Assembly (NCBI GenBank): GCA_034433375.1
Contig: DAOUAQ010000311.1
Span: 1-11,283 of the forward strand
Direction: 5' to 3'
Length of the DNA stretch: 11,283 nt
Source: DSWT01 sp034433375
GTDB lineage: Bacteria > Chloroflexota > Anaerolineae > B4-G1 > SLSP01
Shown here piece by piece: positions 1 to 5,883 of this stretch. Below the pieces are notes generated by a model. That model was not told the origin of the DNA. It did not search any database and saw only the letters and a list, made by a program, of their open reading frames with translations. Position 1 is the first letter of the stretch. The number at the start of each line of letters is the position of its first letter. Made by a program: the position numbers and the translations under genes.

Positions 1-638
1 CCCTACTCCCTACTCCCTACTCCCTACTCCACTCCCCCATCATCCCCATCTGCGTGGATCCAGAGGACCGGCCTCTGGTGCAGCGGGTGGCAAGTCCGCG
101 CGCGATTCTCAGCCTGGGCACGATGTTCTGGCCGCCGAACGTGGAGGGGGTGCTGTGGTTTGGCCGCGAGGTGTTCCCGCGCGTGCTGGAACGCGCGCCC
201 GATGCGCGCTTCGTCGTCGTTGGCAAGAACCCGCCCGTGCCGGTGCAAGCCCTTGCCACAACGCTCCCGAACGTGGAGGTGACAGGCTATGTGCCAGATT
301 CCGCGCTCTACCTGTACCTGGCGCAGACTGCGGCCTTCATCGTTCCGCTCAACGCCGGCGGCGGGATGCGGGTCAAGATCGTGGATGCCTGGGGATGGGG
401 GCTGCCTATCGTTTCGACAACGATTGGCGCAGAAGGTATTGAGGTGCGGGATGGTGAGAACATTCTCCTCGGCGATACACCGGAGGCGTTTGCGGAAGCC
501 GTCATCCGGCTGTTGGAAAATCCGACGCTAGGTGAAAGCCTGCGCGCCAACGGGCGGCAGTGGGTGGAGACACACTACAACTGGCGCACCGTCTACGCGC
601 AATGGGATGAAGTCTACAAGAAGGTTCTGGCTCAATGA
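1..638 (+). CDS. GT4-type glycosyltransferase, C-terminal part (partial at left edge)
   Basis: Transfers a sugar from an activated donor, probably during surface polysaccharide assembly. Visible is the C-terminal Rossmann half of a GT-B enzyme: LSLGTMFWPPNVEG (an entry strand common in this family), FVVVGKNPP, the GGGMRVKIVDAWGWGLP donor-binding stretch, STTIGAEGIE and a terminal helix ending KKVLAQ. The usual first Glu of the EX7E motif appears to be Asp (KIVDAW). The frame is open to base 3, so the GTG at 54 (in ICVDPEDRP) is probably not the start: VDP is the normal interdomain linker and the N-terminal domain should lie upstream. Bases 2-36 are heptamer repeats read in frame as LLPTPYSLLHS just before this linker. 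The stop overlaps the wecB start (ATGA), indicating translational coupling. Family call is firm; donor and acceptor are unknown. Confidence 0.85.
   Translation, partial: LLPTPYSLLHSPIIPICVDPEDRPLVQRVASPRAILSLGTMFWPPNVEGVLWFGREVFPRVLERAPDARFVVVGKNPPVPVQALATTLPNVEVTGYVPDSALYLYLAQTAAFIVPLNAGGGMRVKIVDAWGWGLPIVSTTIGAEGIEVRDGENILLGDTPEAFAEAVIRLLENPTLGESLRANGRQWVETHYNWRTVYAQWDEVYKKVLAQ
2..36 (+). repeat. Heptamer array (CCTACTC) in frame within the glycosyltransferase gene
   Basis: Four perfect CCTACTC units (2-29) and one degenerate unit (CACTCCC). The array may continue to the left of the window. It is translated as PTPYSLL, the same heptapeptide produced by the related array at 3000-3062. Confidence 0.9.
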
Positions 639-1771
639 TGAAAGTCCTGTGCGTTTTCGGTACCCGCCCCGAAATCATCAAAATGGCGCCGGTGATATGG
701 GCGCTGCAACAACAACCCGCGCGCTTCAGCGCGCGCACGTGCGCCACGGCGCAGCACCGCGAGATGCTCGACCAGATGCTCGCGCTCTTCGCCCTCACAC
801 CCGACCACGATCTCGACCTGATGCAGCCGGGGCAGACGCTCAACCAGTTGGCCGCGCGCGTGCTGGCGCGCCTGGACCCCGTGCTGGAGGCCGAGCGGCC
901 CGATTGGGTGCTCGTGCAGGGTGACACGACGACCGTGCTGGCCGGCGCTCTCGCCGCCCATCACCTGCGCATCCGCGTGGGTCACGTCGAAGCAGGGCTG
1001 CGCACCGGCGACCGCCGGAATCCTTTCCCGGAGGAGATGAACCGCGTGCTCGCGGATCACCTCAGCGACCTGTGCTTCGCGCCCACGGAGCGCGCCCGGC
1101 AGCACTTGCTGCGCGACGGCATCCCCGAACACCGCATCCGCGTCACCGGCAACACCGTCACCGACGCGCTGCTGTGGGCCGCACGCCAGCCCACCTCGCC
1201 GGAAGCCGCCGCGTTGTTACAGTGCGCCGGTCTGCCGGCGGAACGCGACGGCGCGGAAAGCCAACCCCGGTTGATCCTGGTCACGGCGCACCGGCGTGAG
1301 AGCTTCGGCGAACCGCTCGAACGCATCTGTCAGGCCGTGCGCGCCATCGCCGCACAGGGCGCGGGCGCGGTGAAGCTGATCTACCCCGTCCATCCCAACC
1401 CCAACGTGCAGGCGGCCGTCCAACGCTGGTTGCGTGACGCGCCGCACGTCACACTCACCGCGCCGCTGGATTATCTCACGCTCGTGGCGCTGATGCAGCG
1501 CAGCGCGCTCATCCTCACGGATTCCGGCGGCATCCAGGAAGAAGCGCCGAGCCTGGGCGTGCCTGTCCTGGTGCTGCGCGAGACCACTGAGCGGCCGGAG
1601 GCCGTGGAAGCCGGCGTCGCGCGCGTCGTGGGTACCGACACGCAGCGCATTGTCGCGGAAACCTTCCGCCTGCTGGACGACGCCGAGGCTTACGCCGCGA
1701 TGGCGCGCGGCGTCAATCCCTATGGAGATGGTCACGCCGCCGAACGGATTGTCCAGGCGCTTATGGAGTGA
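635..1771 (+). CDS. wecB: UDP-N-acetylglucosamine 2-epimerase (non-hydrolysing)
   Basis: Interconverts UDP-GlcNAc and UDP-ManNAc in the cytoplasm, supplying a ManNAc donor for surface polysaccharide. The 378-residue length is normal for the family. Signature stretches in order: FGTRPEIIKMAPV (8-20), QHREMLDQ (40-47), QGDTTT (95-100), HVEAGLRTGD (117-126), FPEEMNR (131-137), VTGNTVTDAL (170-179), VTAHRRESFG (216-225), YPVHPNPNV (250-258), LTDSGGIQEEAPSLGVPVL (294-312) and ETTERPEAVEAG (316-327). Asp97, Glu119, Glu133 and His219 correspond to the catalytic acid/base and UDP-binding residues known in WecB. The start overlaps the upstream stop by four bases; the second ATG (638) is equally possible. 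The downstream membrane gene begins two bases after the stop, so the three genes read as one operon. Confidence 0.97.
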   Translation: MMKVLCVFGTRPEIIKMAPVIWALQQQPARFSARTCATAQHREMLDQMLALFALTPDHDLDLMQPGQTLNQLAARVLARLDPVLEAERPDWVLVQGDTTTVLAGALAAHHLRIRVGHVEAGLRTGDRRNPFPEEMNRVLADHLSDLCFAPTERARQHLLRDGIPEHRIRVTGNTVTDALLWAARQPTSPEAAALLQCAGLPAERDGAESQPRLILVTAHRRESFGEPLERICQAVRAIAAQGAGAVKLIYPVHPNPNVQAAVQRWLRDAPHVTLTAPLDYLTLVALMQRSALILTDSGGIQEEAPSLGVPVLVLRETTERPEAVEAGVARVVGTDTQRIVAETFRLLDDAEAYAAMARGVNPYGDGHAAERIVQALME

Positions 1772-1772
1772 T

Positions 1773-3266
1773 ATGAAAATCCGCCGCACCCATATCCTGC
1801 CCTTCATCCTGCTACTCTCCGTACTCCTGCGCATCGCCGTCGCGTTTTACTATGGCGACATCGTGGATGCTCCGCCGTTACTCACCGATCAGCGCGCTTA
1901 CCACGCCCTCGGCGCGCGCTTGATCGCCGGCAAAGGCTTTTCGTTCGAGCGTTACTGGTATCCCTTCACCCCGCCCGATACACCTACCGCGCACTGGTCC
2001 TTCCTCTACTCCCTCTTCATCGCCGCCGTCTACGCTGTGTTCGGCGTTCACCCGCTCGCGGCGCGCCTGGCCCAGGCCGTCCTCGGCGGCCTCCTGCTCC
2101 CCTGGATGGTCTACCGGCTGACCCAGGCTGTGTTTGAGGAGTGGCGAGTGGCGAATAACGAATCGGTGACGGGCAATCGAAAATCGAAAATCGAAAATCG
2201 AAAATTGCCTCTCCCCCTCCTCGCCGCCGCCATCGCCGCCATCTACGGCTACTTCATCCTCTACGCCGCCACGTTGATGACGGAGACGTTCTACATCGTC
2301 GCGCTGTTGTGGTCGCTAGAGGTAGGGCTGCGCGTGGGGCAGAAGTTGCGCCAGGGTGCGCCGGTCCCGCTCGCGCTGAGTCTGCAATTGGGCGCGAGCC
2401 TGGGCGTCACCGCCCTCATCCGGCAAGCCATCCTGCCCTGGGTGCCGGTCTTTTTCCTATGGCTGGCGTGGCAAGGCGTTGGAACCCTACGCTCCGCTCA
2501 GGGCAAGCTGTTCAAACGTTTCAACGGCCTTATCCTCGCCGGTCTCGTGCTCCTCGCGTTCATCCTGCCGTGGACGATCCGCAATTATCGCGTCTACGGC
2601 GAGTTCCTGCTGCTCAACTCCAACACCGGCTACGCGATGTATTCCGCGCAGCATCCCATCCACGGGACGAACTTCCAGGAGTTCGCCGCCGCGCCGCTGC
2701 CCGCCGGGCTGATCGGCAACGAGGCGCAGATGGATCGCGCATTGATGCGGCAGGGCATCCAGTTCATGCTGGACGATCCCGGACGTTACTTGCTACTTTC
2801 GCTGAGCCGGGTGCGCGCTTTCTTCGAGTTCTGGCCCACGCCGGATACCACGCTGCTCCACAACATCGGGCGTGTCGGGTCTTTCGGCCTGTTTCTGCCG
2901 TTTATGCTGTACGGACTGTATTTAGCGGTCAGCGGTCAGCGGTCAGCGGTTAGCCATCAGCTATCAGCCATCAGCCATCAGCCGTCAGCCGTCAATGCCC
3001 CTACTCCTTACTCCCTACTCCCTACTCCTTACTCCCTACTCCTTACTCCCTACTCCTTACTCCTCCTCTTCATGCTCGTCTACACCGTGCTCCACATTCT
3101 CACGTGGGCGATGGTGCGCTACCGGCTGCCGGTGGATGCCGTCGCGCTCCCCTTCGCGGCGCTGGCAATCCACGATCTGTACGGACGCGCGCGCAGGGGT
3201 ATTCAAACGTTCAAACGTCTCGAATGGCGCACCTCGCCCAATGACTCGGAACATGAGAAGCGATAG
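1773..3266 (+). CDS. Multi-pass PMT/ArnT-like glycosyltransferase with repeat-derived insertions
   Basis: Predicted 497-residue inner-membrane glycosyltransferase of the GT39/GT83 (PMT_2-like) type, which uses a lipid-linked sugar donor on the outer face. It starts with a membrane helix (about 8-27), then the usual first periplasmic loop with an acidic residue (Asp39 in TDQRAYHALG) and AHWSFLYSLFIAAVYAVFG, several further hydrophobic segments, and ends with the typical MVRYRLPVDAVALPFAALAIHDL. ATG 1773 is chosen because GGAG at 1765-1768 precedes it and it gives two-base spacing to wecB; the frame is open further upstream inside wecB. Four stretches are low-complexity DNA rather than family sequence: residues about 124-144 (63 bp of heptamers), 247-252 (octamers), 384-432 (147 bp of heptamers) and 477-482 (octamers). 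They fall in loops or the tail, so the fold may survive. Substrate unknown. Confidence 0.85.
   Translation: MKIRRTHILPFILLLSVLLRIAVAFYYGDIVDAPPLLTDQRAYHALGARLIAGKGFSFERYWYPFTPPDTPTAHWSFLYSLFIAAVYAVFGVHPLAARLAQAVLGGLLLPWMVYRLTQAVFEEWRVANNESVTGNRKSKIENRKLPLPLLAAAIAAIYGYFILYAATLMTETFYIVALLWSLEVGLRVGQKLRQGAPVPLALSLQLGASLGVTALIRQAILPWVPVFFLWLAWQGVGTLRSAQGKLFKRFNGLILAGLVLLAFILPWTIRNYRVYGEFLLLNSNTGYAMYSAQHPIHGTNFQEFAAAPLPAGLIGNEAQMDRALMRQGIQFMLDDPGRYLLLSLSRVRAFFEFWPTPDTTLLHNIGRVGSFGLFLPFMLYGLYLAVSGQRSAVSHQLSAISHQPSAVNAPTPYSLLPTPYSLLLTPYSLLLLFMLVYTVLHILTWAMVRYRLPVDAVALPFAALAIHDLYGRARRGIQTFKRLEWRTSPNDSEHEKR
2141..2203 (+). repeat. Compound heptamer array in frame (GTGGCGA then ATCGAAA)
   Basis: Nine consecutive 7-mers in constant phase: GTGGCGA twice, three degenerate units (ATAACGA, ATCGGTG, ACGGGCA), then ATCGAAA four times. 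The total of 63 bp equals 21 codons, so the reading frame is kept. It encodes a hydrophilic stretch (NESVTGNRKSKIENRK) between two hydrophobic segments of the glycosyltransferase. Confidence 0.9.
2511..2526 (+). repeat. Octamer pair TTCAAACG / TTTCAACG within the glycosyltransferase gene
   Basis: Two near-identical 8-mers coding for LFKRFN. They directly follow a stretch (2487-2510) coding LRSAQGKL that looks like non-family sequence. The same octamer occurs as a perfect pair at 3202-3217. Confidence 0.6.
2923..3069 (+). repeat. Compound heptamer array in frame (CAGCGGT, CAGCCAT, CCTACTC/CTTACTC)
   Basis: A run of about 21 heptamers in unbroken phase: TAGCGGT, CAGCGGT three times, TAGCCAT, CAGCTAT, CAGCCAT twice, CAGCCGT twice, CAATGCC, then nine alternating CCTACTC/CTTACTC units and a degenerate last unit. 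The whole is read through as SGQRSAVSHQLSAISHQ and then three copies of TPYSLL. Taking 21 units gives 147 bp = 49 codons. It sits between two predicted membrane helices. Confidence 0.92.
3202..3217 (+). repeat. Octamer tandem TTCAAACG x2 near the 3' end of the glycosyltransferase gene
   Basis: Two perfect 8-mer copies coding QTFKR in the charged C-terminal tail. This is the same octamer as at 2511-2526 in the same gene. Confidence 0.75.
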
Positions 3267-3281
3267 CCAGGCATCTTGTTC

Positions 3282-3309
3282 TTGACCTGAAATTGCGCAA
3301 TGGTATACT
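3282..3309 (+). promoter_or_regulatory. Sigma70-type promoter for the antitoxin/toxin pair
   Basis: TTGACC (3282-3287), 16-bp spacer, TATACT (3304-3309) with an extended -10 TGG just before it. Transcription should start near 3316, very close to the ribosome binding site GGAGG (3316-3320). It lies in the only gap (63 bp) in the plus-strand polysaccharide block, and would also drive the kinase gene downstream. Confidence 0.7.
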
Positions 3310-3329
3310 GAGTTTGGAGGTATCAAGCA

Positions 3330-3617
3330 GTGACCGTTTTGACTTCAACGCAAGAAACGAAACAGAAAATCACGACCTGGTTAGATGAATTGCCACCATA
3401 CAGCCTCACGGTTGTCGAGCAGTTCGTCGAATTTCTGCGCCACAAAGCCCGTCAGCAGCAAACTCCGGTTGTGGTAGCCGAAAGGGAAGCGCCGCCATAC
3501 TTGTACCCCACCGTAGAAAATCCGGCGTCCAGCCTGAGCGCCTGGCTCGATCTGATCCCCGAAGGGTGTGGCGGGGATGCGCTAGCCGATACTGAAGCGC
3601 TTTACGATCAGGTGTAA
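3330..3617 (+). CDS. Small putative antitoxin of a VapBC-like pair
   Basis: A 95-residue protein starting at GTG 3330, set by GGAGG nine bases upstream; the GTG gives MTVLTSTQETKQ. The N-terminal half contains WLDELPPYSLTVVEQFVEFLRHKARQQQ, a helical pattern typical of small antitoxin-type proteins that precede PIN toxins (DUF2281-like). The C-terminal half is acidic and proline-containing and ends SAWLDLIPEGCGGDALADTEALYDQV; in such systems the C-terminal tail usually binds and blocks the toxin. No clear AbrB, RHH or Phd DNA-binding motif could be read, so autoregulation is only assumed. The toxin gene follows after a three-base gap. The antitoxin role rests mainly on position and size. Confidence 0.65.
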   Translation: MTVLTSTQETKQKITTWLDELPPYSLTVVEQFVEFLRHKARQQQTPVVVAEREAPPYLYPTVENPASSLSAWLDLIPEGCGGDALADTEALYDQV

Positions 3618-3620
3618 TGG

Positions 3621-4064
3621 ATGAAAGTTGCTATAGACGCATCGGTGTTGGTAGCTTTACTCGACTCCCGCGACCAGTGGCGCTCGGAAGCATTGGCGAT
3701 CCACAATACGTTGCTTGGCGCTCAAATTATCCCAATGTACTTTGATTGTGTAACTGCCGAGGCCATCAGCGTCGCGGTCCGTCGGCTACACGAAAAGGGA
3801 CGGGGCGCAGAAGTAATGGCGCTGCTGGACCGACTACCCATGCTTGTACCACAACAATCTCTCACCTGGATCCTGCCTGACGTTCCCCGGCTCTATTCCG
3901 AAGCACTCGACTTGATGCGCGCCTCGTCCGGCGAACTTAACTTCAATGATGCGCTCATCGCGTTAGCCTGCCGCGAACGCGAGATCCCCGCCATCGCCAG
4001 TTTTGATGCTGATTTCGATCGGGTGGTATGGCTCAAGCGCGTGAGCAAAGCAGAGGACATATAA
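3621..4064 (+). CDS. vapC: PIN-domain ribonuclease toxin (VapC-like)
   Basis: A 147-residue PIN-domain protein, normal VapC length. The metal-binding acidic residues are in place: Asp6 in VAIDASVLVALL, Glu47 in VTAEAIS, Asp110 in LNFNDALIAL and Asp129/Asp133 in SFDADFDRV. Family members cleave RNA (often tRNA or rRNA) and are held inactive by the antitoxin encoded just upstream. The ATG at 3621 follows the antitoxin stop by three bases and has no strong ribosome binding site of its own, consistent with coupled translation. Its stop codon (4062-4064) is immediately followed by the start of the kinase gene with no intervening base; the kinase ribosome binding site lies inside vapC. PIN assignment is strong; toxicity is inferred. 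Confidence 0.88.
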   Translation: MKVAIDASVLVALLDSRDQWRSEALAIHNTLLGAQIIPMYFDCVTAEAISVAVRRLHEKGRGAEVMALLDRLPMLVPQQSLTWILPDVPRLYSEALDLMRASSGELNFNDALIALACREREIPAIASFDADFDRVVWLKRVSKAEDI

Positions 4065-5678
4065 ATGGAATTAAAGCAATACTTTGGGGTTATCAAAAAG
4101 TGGTGGTGGTTGGCGGTCGCATGTGTGCTGATCGCCTCGGGTTCCAGCTATCTGGGCACGCGAGAGATGCCGCGCATCTACAGCGCCACGACCACGCTGA
4201 TGGTGGGGCAGGCGCTCCAACAGGCCAACCCGTCCAGCCAGGATATCTGGCTCAGCCAGCAGTTGGCGCAGACCTACACCACGATGGTGAAGCGGCGTCC
4301 CATTCTCCAGGGCGCAGCGGAGGCGCTGGGTCTCACGTACATCCCCTCGGCGGGCAACGTCTCGGCGCGGGTGATTCCTAGCTCGCAGTTGCTCGAAATC
4401 AGCGTGCTGGATACCGATCCAGAGCGTGCCCGCATTCTGGCGGACGAAATCGCGCAGCAGTTGATCCAGCAGACGCCCACCGATTCACCGGAGATGCGGG
4501 AGCGGCGCGCCTTCGTTCAGCAGCAGCTCCAAGACCTGGAAGAAAAAATCCAGACCACGCGCGCCGAGATTGATGAAGAGCAGAAAAAGCTGGACGCGGC
4601 CAACAGCGCGCGCGCTATCCAGCAGTACCAGTCGAACATCGCCGCGCTGCAACAAAAGCTCGGTTCGTACCAATCCACGTATGCGGCGCTGTTGAGCAAC
4701 GTGCAGGGCGGCATCAACTACGTTACCGTGGTCGAACCCGCGAGCACGCCCACATATCCCATCAGCCCCAACGTCTCGCAGACGGTGATGCTCGCCGCCG
4801 CCATCGGCCTGGCGCTGGCGCTCGGCGGCGCGTTCCTCATCGAATACCTCGATGACACGGTGAAGACGCCTGAAGAGGCCACGCAGTTGACCGGCCTGCC
4901 CGCCCTGGGCGCGATTGCCCGCATCGAGGGGAAAGCGGACGAGGACCGGCTCATTGCCGTCCACCATCCCCTCTCCCCCATCGTCGAAGCCTACCGCGTG
5001 CTCCGCACGAACATCCAGTTCTCCGCCATTGATAAGCCGCTCAAGACATTGCTGATCACCAGCCCGGCGCCCTCGGAAGGCAAGAGCGTGACGCTGGCGA
5101 ACCTGGCGGTGGTGATGGCGCAATCGGGCCTCAAGGTCATCGCGGTGGATACCGACCTGCGGCGGCCCATCCAGCACCATATTTTCAACATCGCCAACGA
5201 CTTCGGGCTATGCGATGGCATCCTCCACACCAATCCCGGCGTGATGGAACTCGTGCAACCGACGCAGGTGGAAAACCTGTGGGTGCTGCCCAGCGGCACA
5301 ATCCCGCCCAATCCCGCCGAGTTGTTGGGGTCCAAGCGGATGGGGGAAATCATCGAAGAATTGAAAGCTAACGCCGATCTGGTGATCTTCGACACGCCGC
5401 CGGCGCTACTGGTGACCGACGCCGCCGTGCTGGCCAACCGGGTGGACGGCGTGCTGCTGGTCAACGACGCCGGCGCGACCCGCCGCGCAATGTCGAAGCG
5501 CGCCGCGGATGAACTGCGCCGGGTCCATGCGCCCCTGCTCGGCCTGGTGATGAACCGCCTCTCGACGCGCCGTGGCAGCTACTACTATTACCAGTACTAC
5601 CACTACAAATACTACCGCCACGAAGACGGCACCGTCGAAAAACGCCGCTCCAAGGCGCAGAGAAGAAGTAGGAAGTAA
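4065..5678 (+). CDS. Fused chain-length regulator / bacterial tyrosine kinase (Wzz-Wzc type)
   Basis: Inner-membrane polysaccharide co-polymerase with a cytoplasmic BY-kinase domain, controlling polymer length and export by cycles of autophosphorylation. 537 residues: Wzz N-terminus with membrane helix about 13-28, a periplasmic coiled-coil region about 140-210, the PxxPxxP-like stretch PASTPTYPISP before the second helix (about 240-259), then EAYRVLRTNIQFS (308-320), Walker A SPAPSEGKS (333-341, Lys340), Walker A' AVDTDLRRP (360-368) and Walker B VIFDTPP (440-446). The C-terminal tyrosine cluster 506-517 has nine Tyr in twelve residues, the expected autophosphorylation site. AGAGGA at 4052-4057 supports ATG 4065. 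The last codons (RRSRK and the TAA) are formed by heptamer repeat DNA. It probably belongs with wecB and the flanking glycosyltransferases despite the toxin pair between them. Confidence 0.93.
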   Translation: MELKQYFGVIKKWWWLAVACVLIASGSSYLGTREMPRIYSATTTLMVGQALQQANPSSQDIWLSQQLAQTYTTMVKRRPILQGAAEALGLTYIPSAGNVSARVIPSSQLLEISVLDTDPERARILADEIAQQLIQQTPTDSPEMRERRAFVQQQLQDLEEKIQTTRAEIDEEQKKLDAANSARAIQQYQSNIAALQQKLGSYQSTYAALLSNVQGGINYVTVVEPASTPTYPISPNVSQTVMLAAAIGLALALGGAFLIEYLDDTVKTPEEATQLTGLPALGAIARIEGKADEDRLIAVHHPLSPIVEAYRVLRTNIQFSAIDKPLKTLLITSPAPSEGKSVTLANLAVVMAQSGLKVIAVDTDLRRPIQHHIFNIANDFGLCDGILHTNPGVMELVQPTQVENLWVLPSGTIPPNPAELLGSKRMGEIIEELKANADLVIFDTPPALLVTDAAVLANRVDGVLLVNDAGATRRAMSKRAADELRRVHAPLLGLVMNRLSTRRGSYYYYQYYHYKYYRHEDGTVEKRRSKAQRRSRK

Positions 5679-5883
5679 GGAGTATGGAGTATGGAGTACG
5701 GGGTATGGAGTAAAGAGTAAAGAGTGGGAAACGTGAGGTAAGGTTCACTCCCCACTCTTTACTCCTTACTCCTCACTCCTCACTCCTCACTCCTTACTCC
5801 TTACTCCTTACTCCTTACTCCTCACTCCTTACTCCCTACTCCTTACTCCTTACTCCTTACTCCTTCTCCTCACGTTTCACGCC
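5667..5883. repeat. Heptamer array filling the kinase/nadE intergenic region, with orientation switch
   Basis: Thirty-one 7-mers in one unbroken phase from within the last kinase codons to the base before the nadE stop codon. The first 11 units are AGTAAGG/AGTATGG/AGTAAAG-like (5667-5743). The next 20 are the opposite orientation, CTTACTC/CTCACTC/CCTACTC (5744-5862) followed by degenerate CTTCTCC, TCACGTT and TCACGCC. No other feature is seen in this gap. Confidence 0.95.
5707..5772. terminator. Candidate hairpin between convergent genes, formed by the inverted heptamers
   Basis: Arms 5707-5728 and 5751-5772 are reverse complements over 22 bases with one mismatch, around a 22-base loop. A second pairing of 11 bases (5728-5738 with 5868-5878) could compete. 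There is no long T-run, so it is not a classic intrinsic terminator; a stop function between the convergent kinase and nadE genes is inferred from position. Confidence 0.45.

Noticed and set aside
54..638. GTG 54 as the true start of the first glycosyltransferase
   Set aside because: The frame is open to the window edge, the GTG lies in the conserved interdomain linker, and no ribosome binding site precedes it.
4485..5180. Long open frames on the strand opposite the kinase and wecB genes
   Set aside because: They are shadow frames of GC-rich genes with low-complexity Arg/Gly/Ala composition and no recognisable domain or ribosome binding site.
5744..5862. Dense direct repeats that could be taken for a CRISPR array or telomere-like sequence
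   Set aside because: Units are 7 bp with no spacers and no cas genes nearby; this is a simple tandem array.
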